From NCBI GenBank assembly GCA_009377755.1, contig WHTM01000009.1, forward strand, positions 62,001-126,000: a stretch of 64,000 bases of DNA. Reading direction: 5' to 3'. Both the position numbers and the translations under genes were made by a program. Under the pieces are notes generated by a model. It was given only the letters and a program-made list of their open reading frames with translations. It searched no databases and had not been told where the DNA came from. Position 1 is the stretch's first letter. Every line of letters begins with the position of its first letter. Below are positions 1 to 20,760 of this stretch, piece by piece. This stretch comes from Hyphomicrobiales bacterium (GTDB lineage Bacteria > Pseudomonadota > Alphaproteobacteria > Rhizobiales > Xanthobacteraceae).

Positions 1-215
1 ACATCCGGGAAGATGCGGATCCATACCCGCCCGGCCCGCTTCATGTGCCGCGTCATGGCGCGGCGTGCGGCCTCGATCTGCCGTGCCGTCACCCGGTCCG
101 GTTCCATCGCCTTGAGGCCGTATTCGCCGAATGACAGCGCGTTGCCGCTGGTCGCCACGCCGTGAATCCGGCCCTTGTGCGCCTTGCGGAATTTGGTGCG
201 CGTCGGTTGCAGCAT
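1..215 (-). CDS. rplP: 50S ribosomal protein L16, partial (C-terminus beyond window)
   Basis: The minus-strand frame from an ATG at 215 begins [19 protein letters not shown], the characteristic start of bacterial L16, and stays open to the window edge for about 71 codons (the family is about 137). L16 binds 23S rRNA near the peptidyl transferase centre and helps organise the A-site. The window edge cuts the gene; it is not a broken gene. It follows rpsC in the S10 operon, as usual, but after an unusually long 125-bp gap that contains a strong hairpin. Confidence 0.95.
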   Translation of the reverse strand, partial: MLQPTRTKFRKAHKGRIHGVATSGNALSFGEYGLKAMEPDRVTARQIEAARRAMTRHMKRAGRVWIRIFPD

Positions 216-235
216 GATCGTACGCCTCGTCTTCC

Positions 236-320
236 TTCAATTCCCCCTCCCTTCCCTCCCTCGCCCTCTCCCTTCCCTCCCCCGCAAGCGGGGGAGGGAA
301 GGGAGCGGGCAGCGGGGGAG
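236..320. repeat. Polypyrimidine/polypurine perfect hairpin in the rpsC-rplP gap
   Basis: A C/T-rich run is followed by its G/A-rich complement. Positions 270-285 and 288-303 form a perfect 16-bp inverted repeat around a two-base centre, giving a very stable hairpin on either strand. The one-sided purine/pyrimidine composition could also allow triplex DNA. It looks like one of the intergenic palindromes scattered through this genome. A related but imperfect element lies at 59,490-59,526. Confidence 0.75.
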
Positions 321-340
321 GTTCAGCGCGGGGACCTCCG

Positions 341-1039
341 TTAAGCCGCGTCGCGCCGCGGACGGCCGCTGTCGCCCTCGGCCATCTTCTTGTCCTGGGC
401 CATCGGATCGTGTTCGAGGATCTCGCCCTTGAAGATCCACACCTTCACGCCGCAGGTGCCGTAGGTGGTGAACGCCGTGGCGACGCCGTAGTCGACGTCA
501 GCGCGTAGCGTATGCAGCGGCACCCGGCCCTCGCGGTACCATTCCATGCGGGCGATTTCCGCGCCGCCCAGACGTCCTGAGCAGTTGATACGAATGCCCT
601 CCGCGCCGAGTCGCATCGCCGACTGCACCGCACGCTTCATGGCGCGGCGGAAAGCGACGCGCCGCTCGAGCTGCTGCGCGATCGACTCCGCGACCAGCTG
701 GGCGTCGAGCTCCGGCTTGCGGATCTCCACGATATTAATGACCACGTCGGAATCGGTGAGGTCGGCGACCTTGCGGCGCAGCTTCTCGATGTCGGCGCCC
801 TTCTTGCCGATAACCACGCCGGGACGGGCGGAGTGAATCGTCACCCGGCACTTCTTATGAGGGCGCTCGATCACGATCCTCGACACCGCGGCCTGCTTGA
901 GGGCCGTCATCAGTTCCTCGCGGATCTTCATGTCCTCGTGCATCAGCCGCCCGTACTCGTTCTTGCCGGCGAACCAACGCGAGTCCCAGGTACGGTTGAT
1001 GCCGAGGCGAAGCCCGACTGGATTGACCTTCTGACCCAT
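341..1039 (-). CDS. rpsC: 30S ribosomal protein S3
   Basis: The 232-residue protein starts [18 protein letters not shown] and matches S3 along its length. An N-terminal KH type II domain carries the GxxG loop at about residues 76-84 (VIGKKGADI), and the C-terminal S3 domain follows. S3 lines the mRNA entry channel of the 30S subunit and binds 16S rRNA. It lies 14 bp downstream of rplV in the S10 operon. The basic tail (SGRPRRDAA) is typical of alphaproteobacteria. Confidence 0.98.
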   Translation of the reverse strand: MGQKVNPVGLRLGINRTWDSRWFAGKNEYGRLMHEDMKIREELMTALKQAAVSRIVIERPHKKCRVTIHSARPGVVIGKKGADIEKLRRKVADLTDSDVVINIVEIRKPELDAQLVAESIAQQLERRVAFRRAMKRAVQSAMRLGAEGIRINCSGRLGGAEIARMEWYREGRVPLHTLRADVDYGVATAFTTYGTCGVKVWIFKGEILEHDPMAQDKKMAEGDSGRPRRDAA

Positions 1040-1053
1040 GGGTCCTTCCTTCC

Positions 1054-1434
1054 TTAAGCCTGCGCCTCGACCTCACGCACGATGATCGTGAGGTTCGAGA
1101 ACGGCTTCATGATTTTGGCGGCACGGCCGCGTCCGCGCGGCGTGAACCGCTTGATGACCAGCGCCTTGCCGACATGCGCCTCGGCAACGACCAACTCGTC
1201 GATGTCGAGGTCGTGATTGTTTTCCGCATTGGCAATCGCCGATTGCAGACATTTGCGCACATCCTTGGCGATGCGCTTGCGCGAGAATTCGAGATCGGCC
1301 AGTGCCGCTGCCACCTTCTTGCCACGGATCAGGCCCGCGACCAGATTGAGTTTCTGCGGCGACACCCGCAGCATGCGGGCGACCGCCTTGGCTTCGCTCT
1401 CCGAGAGCGCTCGACCGCGAGAAGGCTTGCCCAT
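1054..1434 (-). CDS. rplV: 50S ribosomal protein L22
   Basis: This 126-residue protein has the L22 fold and its C-terminal beta-hairpin region (about residues 85-105) that lines the peptide exit tunnel, including the [14 protein letters not shown] segment. L22 contacts all 23S rRNA domains, and changes in its loop affect macrolides. It lies between rpsS and rpsC with short spacers (16 and 14 bp), as in most bacteria. The start is the ATG giving [17 protein letters not shown]. Confidence 0.97.
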   Translation of the reverse strand: MGKPSRGRALSESEAKAVARMLRVSPQKLNLVAGLIRGKKVAAALADLEFSRKRIAKDVRKCLQSAIANAENNHDLDIDELVVAEAHVGKALVIKRFTPRGRGRAAKIMKPFSNLTIIVREVEAQA

Positions 1435-1450
1435 GATCGTTCCCCTGCGC

Positions 1451-1738
1451 CTAGCCCGCTGACGACCGCTTCGCCTTCCGGTCGGCCGAGTGGCCGTAGA
1501 AGGTGCGGGTCGGTGAGAACTCGCCGAACTTGTGGCCGACCATCTCCTCGGTGACCAGCACCGGGATGTGCTTCTGGCCGTTGTAGACGCCGAACGTCAG
1601 CCCGACGAATTGGGGCAAGATCGTCGAACGCCGGCTCCAGATCTTGATCACCTCGTGACGGCCCGACGCGCGCGAAGCCTCTGCCTTCTTCAGCAGATAG
1701 CCGTCGACGAACGGACCCTTCCAAACCGAACGGGACAT
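1451..1738 (-). CDS. rpsS: 30S ribosomal protein S19
   Basis: The 95-residue protein begins [18 protein letters not shown], diagnostic for S19, and keeps the [17 protein letters not shown] core. S19 sits in the 30S head next to S13 and contacts A-site tRNA and the A-site finger of the 50S subunit. It is co-transcribed after rplB (15-bp gap). Its length equals the usual 92-95 residues. Confidence 0.98.
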   Translation of the reverse strand: MSRSVWKGPFVDGYLLKKAEASRASGRHEVIKIWSRRSTILPQFVGLTFGVYNGQKHIPVLVTEEMVGHKFGEFSPTRTFYGHSADRKAKRSSAG

Positions 1739-1753
1739 GTCTTAAGCCCTCGC

Positions 1754-2593
1754 CTATTTCTTCTTCTTCCGCACGTGGCGGCTCGCCAGGATAAACTTGG
1801 TCGTCGACTTGTTCTTACGTGTCTTCTTGCCCTTGGTCGGGAAACCCCACGGCGTCACCGGATGCCGACCGCCGGAGGTGCGCCCCTCGCCGCCGCCATG
1901 CGGATGGTCGATCGGGTTCATGGCGACGCCGCGGTTGTGCGGACGCCGTCCCATCCAACGCTTGCGCCCCGCCTTACCGATCGATGTGTTCATCGAATCC
2001 GGGTTGGACACGGCACCGACGGTGGCCATGCAGCGGCCATGCACCAGCCGCTGCTCGGCGGAATTGAGCCGTACGATGACATAATCCTGATCGCGCCCTA
2101 CGATCTGCGCATAGGTGCCGGCCGAGCGCGCGATCTGTCCACCCTTGCCGATCTTGAGCTCGATGTTGTGCACGATCGTACCGATCGGAATGTTGCCGAT
2201 TGGCATGGCATTGCCGGGCTTGACGTCTACGTGCTCGCCGGCGACCACCGTGTCGCCGGGGCCGAGCCGCTGCGGTGCGAGCAAATAGGCGAGCTCGCCG
2301 TCCGCATATTTGACCAGCGCGATGAACGCGGTGCGGTTCGGATCGTATTCGATGCGCTCGACGGTCGCCGGCACGTCGAACTTGCGCCGCTTGAAGTCGA
2401 CCATGCGGTAGGCCTGCTTGTGACCGCCGCCACGGAAGCGGACGGTGATGCGGCCGTTGTTGTTGCGCCCGCCCGAAGCGCTCTTGCCCTCGGTGAGCGC
2501 CTTGACCGGCTTGCCGCGATGCAGGCCGGTGCGGTCGACGATGACCAGCTGGCGCTGGCCGGGCGTCGTCGGATTATAGCTCTTGAGTGCCAT
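1754..2593 (-). CDS. rplB: 50S ribosomal protein L2
   Basis: The 279-residue protein shows L2 signatures: an N-terminal [17 protein letters not shown], an OB-fold middle, and the C-terminal [18 protein letters not shown] segment with the histidine important for peptidyl transferase activity. L2 is a primary 23S rRNA-binding protein needed for subunit joining. It follows rplW with a 12-bp gap in the S10 operon. The very basic [15 protein letters not shown] tail is normal. Confidence 0.98.
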   Translation of the reverse strand: MALKSYNPTTPGQRQLVIVDRTGLHRGKPVKALTEGKSASGGRNNNGRITVRFRGGGHKQAYRMVDFKRRKFDVPATVERIEYDPNRTAFIALVKYADGELAYLLAPQRLGPGDTVVAGEHVDVKPGNAMPIGNIPIGTIVHNIELKIGKGGQIARSAGTYAQIVGRDQDYVIVRLNSAEQRLVHGRCMATVGAVSNPDSMNTSIGKAGRKRWMGRRPHNRGVAMNPIDHPHGGGEGRTSGGRHPVTPWGFPTKGKKTRKNKSTTKFILASRHVRKKKK

Positions 2594-2605
2594 CTCGTCC
2601 GCTCC

Positions 2606-2905
2606 TTACAGCCCGGTCGTCACGTCGATGCGGTGACCCTCTTCCAAGGTCACGATGGCCTTCTTGATGTCGGAAAGCGTACCGCGGCGACCGCGGAAGA
2701 ACTTGGTCTTGCCCTTGCGGACGAGGGTGTTGACGGCCTTCACCTTGACGTCGAATAGCTTCTCGACGGCTTCCTTGATCTCCGGCTTGGTCGCCGTGCG
2801 TGCGACCTTGAATACGACCTGATTGTGCTCGGACGCGGTCGTCGCCTTCTCGGTGATGACCGGGGCGATGATCACGTCGTAATGGCGCGGATCGCTGGTG
2901 CTCAT
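2606..2905 (-). CDS. rplW: 50S ribosomal protein L23
   Basis: This 99-residue L23 begins [20 protein letters not shown] and keeps the motif [10 protein letters not shown]-like loop ([13 protein letters not shown]). L23 sits at the exit of the peptide tunnel and docks trigger factor and SRP. Its start codon overlaps the end of rplD by 4 bp (stop at 2902-2904), indicating translational coupling. Confidence 0.98.
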   Translation of the reverse strand: MSTSDPRHYDVIIAPVITEKATTASEHNQVVFKVARTATKPEIKEAVEKLFDVKVKAVNTLVRKGKTKFFRGRRGTLSDIKKAIVTLEEGHRIDVTTGL

Positions 2906-3522
2906 TTGAGGCGCGCCTCCAGCGCATCGAGGGCGGCCTTGGTAAGCACCAGCTTGTGCCGGCGCAGGATGTCGTAGACGTTGATGCCCTGGATCGGCAG
3001 CACGTCGATATTCGGGATGTTGCGCGCGGCCATGCGGAAATTTGTGTCGACTTCGGCGCCGTCGACGATCAATGCGTTCGCGAAGCCGAGCTTGGCAAAC
3101 TGGCCGCGCAACGCCTTGGTCTTGGCCTCGGTCACCGCCGCCTTGTCGACGACGACGAGGGCACCATCCTTGGCCTTGGAGGAGAGCGCATGCTTGAGAG
3201 CCAGGGCCCGGACCTTCTTCGGCAGGTCGATGGCATGGCTGCGCACCACGGGGCCGAAGGCCCTGCCGCCGCCGCGGAACTGGGGCGCGCTCGCGGCGCC
3301 ATGACGCGCGACACCGCCGCCCTTCTGGCGCCCGACCTTGTGGCCGGTGCGGTTGATCTCGCTGCGGCCCTTGGTCTTGTGCGTTCCGGCCTGCCGGCGT
3401 GAGAGCTGCCAGTTGACGCAGCGCTGGAGCAGGTCGGGGCGCGGATCAAGTCCGAAAATCTCGTCCGACAGCGTGACCGAACCGGCGGAATTACCTTCGA
3501 GAGTCGTGATCGTCAGTTCCAT
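2902..3522 (-). CDS. rplD: 50S ribosomal protein L4
   Basis: The start chosen is the ATG at 3522, giving [16 protein letters not shown] and 206 residues. A longer open frame runs upstream but overlaps rplC and has no homologous character. The L4 loop with the sequence [18 protein letters not shown] (about residues 50-70) reaches into the exit tunnel. In gammaproteobacteria L4 also represses the S10 operon, but no leader for that role is visible here. It starts one base after the rplC stop and overlaps rplW, so the three genes are tightly coupled. Confidence 0.97.
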   Translation of the reverse strand: MELTITTLEGNSAGSVTLSDEIFGLDPRPDLLQRCVNWQLSRRQAGTHKTKGRSEINRTGHKVGRQKGGGVARHGAASAPQFRGGGRAFGPVVRSHAIDLPKKVRALALKHALSSKAKDGALVVVDKAAVTEAKTKALRGQFAKLGFANALIVDGAEVDTNFRMAARNIPNIDVLPIQGINVYDILRRHKLVLTKAALDALEARLK

Positions 3523-3523
3523 G

Positions 3524-4285
3524 TCACGCTCCCTGCTGCACCGTCTGGGCCTGCGCCGCGGCGGCCTCGCCCTCAGCGGCGGCTTCCACCGCACCGCCGT
3601 TCGCCCCCTCGGGCGGGCGGAACTTGCCGGGCTTCGGCGCAGCATCGGGCAACTTCTTCTTCACCGCGTCCCGTACGGTGATCCAGCCGCCCTTGGCGCC
3701 CGGCACCGCGCCCTCCACCAGGATCAGGCCGCGTTCGACGTCGGTCTGCACTACCTTGAGGTTCAGCGTGGTGACCCGATCGACGCCCAGATGGCCGGGC
3801 ATCTTCTTGTTCTTGAACGTCTTTCCGGGGTCCTGCCGGCCGCCTGTCGAGCCGATCGAGCGATGCGAGACCGACACGCCGTGCGAGGCGCGCAAGCCGC
3901 CGAAGTTCCACCGCTTCATGCCGCCGGCGTAGCCTTTGCCGATCGAAGTGCCGGTGACGTCGACGAACTGCCCGACCACGAAGTGGTCGGCGGTGATCTC
4001 GGCACCGACCGGGATCAGGCCGTCGTCGCTGACGCGGAACTCGGCAAGGCGCCGCTTCGGCTCCACCTTCGCCACCGCGAAGTGGCCGCGATCGGCCTTG
4101 GTCAGATTCTTCGGCTTGCGGGTGCCGGAGCCGAGCTGCAGCGCCACGTAGCCGTTCTTGTCCTTGGTGCGGTGGGACACGACCTGGCAATTGGCAAGCC
4201 GCAGCACCGTGACCGGCACATGCTCGCCGGCCTCGGTGAAGACCCGTGTCATCCCGACCTTCTGTGCGATCACTCCGGAACGCAT
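3524..4285 (-). CDS. rplC: 50S ribosomal protein L3
   Basis: The 253-residue L3 starts [20 protein letters not shown]. The central [18 protein letters not shown]-type loop (here [18 protein letters not shown]) carries the glutamine (GGRQDPG) that PrmB methylates in other proteobacteria. L3 initiates 50S assembly. The protein is longer than the E. coli form (209 residues) because of an Ala/Glu-rich C-terminal extension of about 30 residues, common in alphaproteobacteria. It follows rpsJ by 32 bp. Confidence 0.97.
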   Translation of the reverse strand: MRSGVIAQKVGMTRVFTEAGEHVPVTVLRLANCQVVSHRTKDKNGYVALQLGSGTRKPKNLTKADRGHFAVAKVEPKRRLAEFRVSDDGLIPVGAEITADHFVVGQFVDVTGTSIGKGYAGGMKRWNFGGLRASHGVSVSHRSIGSTGGRQDPGKTFKNKKMPGHLGVDRVTTLNLKVVQTDVERGLILVEGAVPGAKGGWITVRDAVKKKLPDAAPKPGKFRPPEGANGGAVEAAAEGEAAAAQAQTVQQGA

Positions 4286-4317
4286 CGGTCTCGTCCTCGT
4301 TCTCTGCCTGTCAGGCG

Positions 4318-4626
4318 CTACAGCTTGATCTCAACGTCGACGCCGGCGGCGAGGTCGAGCTTCATCAGGGCATCGACCGTCTGCGGCGTCGGATCGACGA
4401 TGTCGAGCAGGCGCTTATGGGTCCGCATCTCGAACTGCTCACGGCTCTTCTTGTCGATGTGCGGCGAGCGGTTGACCGTGAACTTTTCGATCCGGGTCGG
4501 CAGCGGGATGGGTCCGCGCACCTGGGCGCCGGTGCGCTTCGCCGTATTGACGATCTCACGCGTCGATGCATCAAGGATGCGGTGATCGAACGCCTTGAGC
4601 CGGATCCGTATGTTCTGGCCGTTCAT
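4318..4626 (-). CDS. rpsJ: 30S ribosomal protein S10 (NusE)
   Basis: The ATG at 4626 gives [19 protein letters not shown] and 102 residues, the family length; an upstream in-frame ATG at 4650 would add eight unrelated residues inside a repeat element. S10 is a 30S head protein and, as NusE, bridges NusG and the ribosome in antitermination. It is the first gene of the S10 operon but lies only 106 bp downstream of tuf, so the str and S10 operons are probably read as one unit. Confidence 0.97.
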   Translation of the reverse strand: MNGQNIRIRLKAFDHRILDASTREIVNTAKRTGAQVRGPIPLPTRIEKFTVNRSPHIDKKSREQFEMRTHKRLLDIVDPTPQTVDALMKLDLAAGVDVEIKL

Positions 4627-4644
4627 TTCGTTTCTCTCATCCCC

Positions 4645-4725
4645 GTTCATTCCCGCGAAAGCGGGAATCCAGGGCCAATTAAGCGCCTATTTCCTGGGTC
4701 CCCGCTTCCGCGGGGACGAACGGGA
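4645..4725. repeat. Palindromic intergenic repeat pair between tuf and rpsJ
   Basis: Two short palindromes face each other: TTCCCGCGAAAGCGGGAA at about 4650-4668 and CCCCGCTTCCGCGGGG at about 4700-4716, with outer arms reading CCAGG and CTGGG. This is the repeat type often seen between genes of Bradyrhizobium relatives. Related copies lie at 59,321-59,421 and, in part, at 38,180-38,205. Confidence 0.7.
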
Positions 4726-4732
4726 CCCTTCG

Positions 4733-5923
<1,191 letters not shown>

Positions 5924-5952
5924 GGGGCTCTCCCGGTCTCTCCGGTGGTGTT

Positions 5953-5974
5953 AGCCCTCACTATTACGAGGGCT
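5953..5974 (-). other. Hairpin in the fusA-tuf gap
   Basis: AGCCCTC and GAGGGCT form a perfect 7-bp stem around an 8-base AT-rich loop, about 30 bases before the tuf start. There is no T-run after it on the minus strand, so it is not an intrinsic terminator. It may be an mRNA processing or stability element for tuf. The role is inferred. Confidence 0.5.
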
Positions 5975-6037
5975 GGTGCGGTTATCGGTCGAATATCGGC
6001 ATTGCGCTTTGGTCAGTCAGGTGATCGTCGCCAAATC

Positions 6038-8113
<2,076 letters not shown>

Positions 8114-8148
8114 AGGGGTGATCCTGGTCTATTTGGCCGGCGCTCTGG

Positions 8149-8728
<580 letters not shown>

Positions 8729-8742
8729 GCGAAGAGGCCGAA

Positions 8743-9114
8743 CTATTTCGGCCGCTTCGCTCCGTACTTCGAACGGCGCTGCTTGCGGTTTTTGACGCCC
8801 TGGGTGTCGAGCACGCCGCGCAGGATGTGATAGCGCACGCCGGGCAAGTCCTTGACGCGGCCGCCGCGGATCATCACCACCGAATGCTCCTGCAGGTTAT
8901 GGCCCTCGCCCGGGATGTAGCCGATCACCTCGAACCCGTTGGTCAGCCGCACCTTGGCGACCTTGCGCAGCGCCGAGTTCGGCTTCTTCGGCGTGGTGGT
9001 GTAGACGCGCGTGCAGACCCCGCGCTTCTGCGGGCTCTGCTGCAGCGCCGGCACCTTGTTGCGCCGCTTCGGCGCGACCCGCGGCTTGGCGATCAACTGG
9101 TTGATCGTGGGCAT
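8743..9114 (-). CDS. rpsL: 30S ribosomal protein S12
   Basis: The 123-residue S12 begins [18 protein letters not shown]. The two lysines that decide streptomycin response are intact, in [12 protein letters not shown] and [11 protein letters not shown], and between them lies the segment whose aspartate is often methylthiolated. S12 monitors codon-anticodon pairing at the decoding centre. It is the first gene of the str operon, with a leader of about 310 bases behind the promoter at 9433-9461. Confidence 0.98.
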   Translation of the reverse strand: MPTINQLIAKPRVAPKRRNKVPALQQSPQKRGVCTRVYTTTPKKPNSALRKVAKVRLTNGFEVIGYIPGEGHNLQEHSVVMIRGGRVKDLPGVRYHILRGVLDTQGVKNRKQRRSKYGAKRPK

Positions 9115-9334
9115 CCGACCTTATCCGTTTCCGGCCTCGCGGCCCTTCTGCAACCGTTTTCGGGCCCAAGGCCCAACCTCATCAGCTTGCGGGTCCGCCT
9201 GGCCACCCGCGCGCGTCGGAAAGCCCGTTCGCTCCACGCAAAACGAAACCGCGCCATCCGCCCAGGAGCGGAGGGGCGCTCGTTCCAGAGGACCGCACAC
9301 CTTGCGGCGGCGCGGTCATGCACCCAGTATCTAA

Positions 9335-9351
9335 CTGACAGCGGCTGTCAG
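9335..9351. promoter_or_regulatory. Perfect palindrome in the rpsL leader
   Basis: CTGACAG and CTGTCAG form a perfect 7-bp inverted repeat separated by CGG. It lies about 75 bases inside the predicted str-operon transcript, so it would form a small RNA hairpin. It could equally be a protein-binding site. The role is unknown. Confidence 0.45.
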
Positions 9352-9432
9352 CGGCAGCGTCTGAGCGTCATTCGTCGAGGCTTTGGGCGCCATACCGACG
9401 GGCGAAGCTCACCGCCTGCCGAAAGTGGGCCG

Positions 9433-9461
9433 TATCTATCGGCGGGACGGGGCCAAGTCAA
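9433..9461 (-). promoter_or_regulatory. Predicted sigma-70-type promoter of the str operon
   Basis: On the minus strand a -35 TTGACT (9456-9461) and -10 TAGATA (9433-9438) are separated by exactly 17 bases. Transcription would start near 9426 and read through rpsL, rpsG, fusA and tuf, probably into the S10 operon. It lies just past the rpoC terminator region. Confidence 0.65.
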
Positions 9462-9474
9462 GCGCCGCAGCGGA

Positions 9475-9519
9475 CAAAACGTCAATTGAGGCCCGCCGGA
9501 CGCGGGCTTTTTCGTTTTG
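9475..9519. terminator. Hairpin with T-run between rpoC and the str promoter
   Basis: GCCCGC (9491-9496) pairs with GCGGGC (9502-9507), followed on the plus strand by TTTTT. Outer arms CAAAACG and CGTTTTG (9475-9481, 9513-9519) pair as well. It is about 180 bases past the rpoC stop, the right place for the rpoBC terminator on the minus strand. The canonical U-run, however, belongs to plus-strand RNA, where no gene is known. It may act in both directions. The rest of the 582-bp rpoC-rpsL gap holds no gene that I can support. Confidence 0.55.
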
Positions 9520-9696
9520 ACCTGCGCGGCGGCACCATAGCGCAAGCCATCGCGGCGAGAACGCGCGTTGCGGTCAGGCAGGTTATCGCGCGATAGCCGG
9601 TCCGAGGCGCGAAAATGGCCTATGCTCTTGGGTCAATTCCCTCACCCGATCGGTCGCACCGGGCCGGTCCCCCGCAGAGGGGGAAGGGCCAGTCCG

Positions 9697-13890
<4,194 letters not shown>

Positions 13891-13907
13891 CATCTTCTCC
13901 TTGACCG

Positions 13908-14042
13908 GTGCCTCGTGTCCCGGACGCGGTGCAGCGCGGGAGCGGTGCACCGCTGATCCGGGACCATCAAAGCCACCGAATTTGCAACGGTCCCGGGTCT
14001 GCTGTGCATCATTTCATGATGCCCAGCGCCCGGGACACGAGT
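13908..14042. repeat. Interrupted palindromic repeat in the rpoB-rpoC gap
   Basis: The element runs from GTGTCCCGGACGCGGTGCAG to GCCCGGGACACGAG, so its ends are inverted copies. Inside is a second pair, ATCCGGGACC and GGTCCCGGGT. A related copy fills the nusG-rplK gap (27,113-27,285). This is a known type of intergenic repeat in Bradyrhizobium-like genomes; its function is unknown. Confidence 0.75.
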
Positions 14043-14044
14043 CT

Positions 14045-18178
<4,134 letters not shown>

Positions 18179-18571
18179 GGCCTCTCGTTTCGCCGAACCG
18201 AGCCGGCTTCGGGACCCACAGCATGCGAATGCGCGTCGTTACGACGCATCTTGTGCGGCTCGGAGGGGATCACATCCGAACCGCCAGATCGGGCGCCGCT
18301 TGGCCGCTTGAGGCTGAAATTCCTAGGAACTTCAGACGCTAAAAGCGGCCACCTGGAACCGGTGGCCGGCGCAGCGATCTCCCTGAGATCGTCAAAGCGC
18401 CGGGACACTAGCGGCGAATGCAGCAATCCGGGGACCTTGTTCCCCAAATCACCAAGACTTTACTGAACTCCTCGTCATGACCGGGTTTACCCGACCATGA
18501 TGTCTTGAACTCGTTGCGATCCCCGGGTCTCGCTGCGCTCGCCCGGGGATTTTCGCTCAAGCAAGCGGAGC
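18179..18571. other. rplL-rpoB intergenic region with palindromic repeats
   Basis: This 393-bp gap contains no supportable gene. At 18,517-18,552 a palindrome (CCCCGGGTCTCGCTGCGCTC with CGCCCGGGGA) matches the repeat at 8,693-8,723. At 18,473-18,497 is a degenerate copy of the CGTCATGGCCGGG type. In many bacteria this spacer carries an RNase III site or attenuator that lowers rpoBC relative to rplJL. Several GC-rich inverted repeats at 18,300-18,420 (for example CAGGTGGCC-like arms around 18,340-18,365) could play that part. Confidence 0.55.
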
Positions 18572-18946
18572 TTACTTGAGCTCAACCTTGGCGCCGGCCT
18601 TTTCAAGCTGCGCCTTGACCTTCTCGGCCTCCTCTTTGTTCACGCCTTCCTTCACCGGCTTGGGGGCGCCCTCGACCAGGTCCTTGGCCTCCTTGAGGCC
18701 AAGACCGGTCAACGCCCGGACTTCCTTGATCACCTCGATCTTCTTTTCGCCGGCGGCCGCCAGGACGACCGTGAACTCGGTCTTCTCCTCGGCCGGAGCC
18801 GCCGCAGCGCCGCCCGGCGCTGCCGCCACCGCCACCGCGGCAGCAGCTGATACGCCCCACTTTTCTTCGAGCAACTTCGCGAGTTCCGCCGCTTCTAGGA
18901 CGGTGAGGCTCGACAGATTGTCGACGATTTTCTGCAAGTCAGCCAT
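18572..18946 (-). CDS. rplL: 50S ribosomal protein L7/L12
   Basis: The ATG at 18,946 gives [20 protein letters not shown] and 124 residues. The protein has the three expected parts: N-terminal dimerisation domain (about 1-35), a flexible Ala/Pro/Gly-rich hinge (about 36-55), and the C-terminal factor-binding domain with the [19 protein letters not shown] helix. Dimers on L10 form the stalk that recruits EF-Tu, EF-G and IF2. It lies 49 bp after rplJ. Confidence 0.98.
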   Translation of the reverse strand: MADLQKIVDNLSSLTVLEAAELAKLLEEKWGVSAAAAVAVAAAPGGAAAAPAEEKTEFTVVLAAAGEKKIEVIKEVRALTGLGLKEAKDLVEGAPKPVKEGVNKEEAEKVKAQLEKAGAKVELK

Positions 18947-18995
18947 GACATAGGTATCCTTTTCGATTCGAACCAGTCGGATGTTGCGAAGGGCG

Positions 18996-19541
18996 CTACG
19001 CCGCCTCGCTCTTGCTGGCATAGGCTTGGACGACGCGGGCGACCTTGGCCGCCGGGGCGTTGACCAGTTGTGCCACCTTGGTCGCAGGCGCCTGGATAAG
19101 ACCGACGATCCTTGCCCGGAGCTCATCGAGCGACGGCAGCGAGGCGAGCGCCTTGACGCCGTCCGGGTTGAGCGCAGTCTTGCCCATCGCCCCGCCGAGG
19201 ATCACGAGCTTGTCGTGCGCCTTGGCGAAGTCGACCGCGACCTTCGGCGCCGCCACCGGATCGCCCGAATAGGCGAACAGGGTCGGCCCGCTCATCAGGG
19301 ACGCGATCGAGGCGACGTCGGTCCCTTCAAGAGCGATCTTGGCGAGGCGGTTCTTCGCGACCTTCACGGTGCCGCCCGCCTGCTTCATCTGCCTTCGCAG
19401 ATTCTGCATTTGCGCGACCGTGAGGCCCGAATAGTGAGCAACGACGACGACGTTCGCGGTCTTGAAGACCCCGTTGAGCGTCGCGACGAGCTCCGCTTTA
19501 GCCGGTCGATCCACTGCAGGCTCTCTCTGGTTGACGGCCAT
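18996..19541 (-). CDS. rplJ: 50S ribosomal protein L10
   Basis: The 181-residue product begins [20 protein letters not shown]; an in-frame ATG nine bases upstream (19,550) is also possible. The globular N-terminal domain ([29 protein letters not shown]) binds 23S rRNA with L11. The alanine-rich C-terminal helix ([20 protein letters not shown]) binds L7/L12 dimers. The N-terminus is about ten residues longer than in E. coli. L10 or the L10-L12 complex usually represses its own mRNA through a leader, and a structured leader is present here. Confidence 0.96.
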   Translation of the reverse strand: MAVNQREPAVDRPAKAELVATLNGVFKTANVVVVAHYSGLTVAQMQNLRRQMKQAGGTVKVAKNRLAKIALEGTDVASIASLMSGPTLFAYSGDPVAAPKVAVDFAKAHDKLVILGGAMGKTALNPDGVKALASLPSLDELRARIVGLIQAPATKVAQLVNAPAAKVARVVQAYASKSEAA

Positions 19542-19559
19542 CGCCAGCATGGCGGGCCG

Positions 19560-19930
19560 CCAGGTTGCTCCAGCCGTCCGCCGGGTTCACGAGCGAATCC
19601 GGGCAGGACGACGCTTCACCAGCCCTGCCCCCCGTCGCAGCAAGTTGCTCCGGGTATCTCGGTTCGAACCAAATACGGGGCGCGCCATGACGACGTGCCC
19701 CACCGGTCTGACCCGTCTGTGCTGGACATTAAGCCAAGGGACCCGGCACCAGCAGTCTTGGACAGGACGCTTTTCCGGCTAAGCGCCGGAAAACGCGCAT
19801 GTTTCCGAGAGAACAGAAAGCCCTTCGTCCCCTTAGACGAATCCCGCGGGATGAGATCTAAGAGGGGTCCTGCCTTCGTGTTCTCGGAAAACGCGCATAG
19901 ATGCGCCGGAAAATTGGCCCGGCACGCCCT
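19560..19930 (-). ncRNA. Ribosomal protein L10 leader (rplJ 5' untranslated region)
   Basis: The promoter at 19,937-19,965 implies a leader of about 380 bases. It contains long inverted pairs, such as the arms around 19,803-19,814 and 19,879-19,889 (TTTCCGAGAGAACA against TGTTCTCGGAAA), a direct repeat GGAAAACGCGCAT at 19,788 and 19,887, and a GGCTTAATGTCC element about 185 bases before the start that resembles the conserved CUUAAU part of L10 leaders. Its family role is autogenous control by L10-L12 binding. Assignment by position and partial motif only. Confidence 0.6.
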
Positions 19931-19936
19931 AGGGCC

Positions 19937-19965
19937 TATTTAGAGCCTTTTGGCCAGTTTGCCAA
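19937..19965 (-). promoter_or_regulatory. Predicted promoter of rplJL-rpoBC
   Basis: On the minus strand TTGGCA (19,960-19,965) and TAAATA (19,937-19,942) are separated by 17 bases. It lies upstream of the structured L10 leader, and no other strong candidate is visible between vapC and rplJ. It makes rplJL-rpoBC a unit separate from rplKA, fitting the accessory DNA between them. Confidence 0.55.
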
Positions 19966-20076
19966 GCCCGTTTTACCGGGATTTTCGGGCAAGCCCGGCC
20001 CGTAGCGAAGCGTATTCCGCCATTCTGCCGATTCGCCGGCGCAATACGCTGTCGCTATTGCGCCGTACGATGTGGC

Positions 20077-20485
20077 TCACGTCGTGCGCGGCACCTGCCA
20101 CTTCAATCCCGGGAACCGCGCAAAATCACGGTCCAACGTAGTCCACTCGCAGCCCCATTCGATGGCGAGCGCGGCATACCAGGCATCGGTAACGCGCGAG
20201 CCGCGGATATCGCATTCGAGACAAAGCCGCTTAAAAATGTCCCAATGCCGCTCGCCTGGCTCAACGAAGATTTTCACAGAACGCAAATGTCAACTCAATC
20301 GGGGTTGGATCACGGTGACCTGCGCGGGTTGGTCGTGATCCGTACGACCGCGCCCAGCGTCAATGGTAACAAGCCGAAGCGGGCGTCGCCTTCGACGACG
20401 TTGACCAACCAGGGACGGCAAACTGCGTGCTGCGGTACGTCCTGGTGCAATGCATAGATCAGGACGTTCACGTCGGCAGGATCAT
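20077..20485 (-). pseudogene. vapC: Decayed VapC-type PIN-domain toxin
   Basis: The C-terminal part is intact as an open frame (SRVTDAWYAALAIEWGCEWT, then LDRDFARFPGLKWQVP), with the Asp residues of a PIN active site. The N-terminal part DVNVLIYALHQDVPQHAVCR lies in another frame. Reading from the ATG at 20,485, one base is missing after ATGATCCTGCC, so the frame hits a stop after five codons. A second shift near TTNPR and an in-frame TGA near 20,293 break the middle. VapC toxins cut RNA with magnesium; this copy cannot make one. The ATG overlaps the antitoxin stop (ATGA), the usual vapBC arrangement. Confidence 0.8.
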
Positions 20486-20760
20486 CTAAAGTGCTTCATC
20501 CGCTCGACGTATTCGAGGTCGTCCATCTCCTGGAGCGCGGAACCATCAGTGATATCGATCCCCGGCATCGGTCCGCCTGTGGCCGTGCTGAGAGGCGGCA
20601 GCACGCGTTTGCCCTTCGTATCCCTGCGCTTCTCGGTCACCATCAGCCGTAGTCCGTCCTCAATCAGGGAGGTCAGCGTGCGGCCTTCGGCCGCCGCCTT
20701 GCGCTTGGCGCGGCTGAGTAGCTCTTGGGGAAGCCGTACGGTTGTTCGTTCGTTCGTATG
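20482..20760 (-). pseudogene. vapB: Antitoxin (VapB-like) remnant with lost start frame
   Basis: The 92-codon frame reads TTVRLPQELLSRAKRKAAAE, then GRTLTSLIEDGLRLM, a ribbon-helix-helix-like antitoxin N-terminus, and ends DDLEYVERMKHFR, overlapping vapC. No start codon is in frame: a TGA lies directly upstream. The upstream sequence contains three GAAC units (20,734-20,745 region). With only two units a TTG at 20,764 would be in frame and give LTYERTTVRLP. A 4-bp GAAC duplication therefore probably broke the gene. The rest of the reading frame is still clean, so the loss looks recent. Confidence 0.7.
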
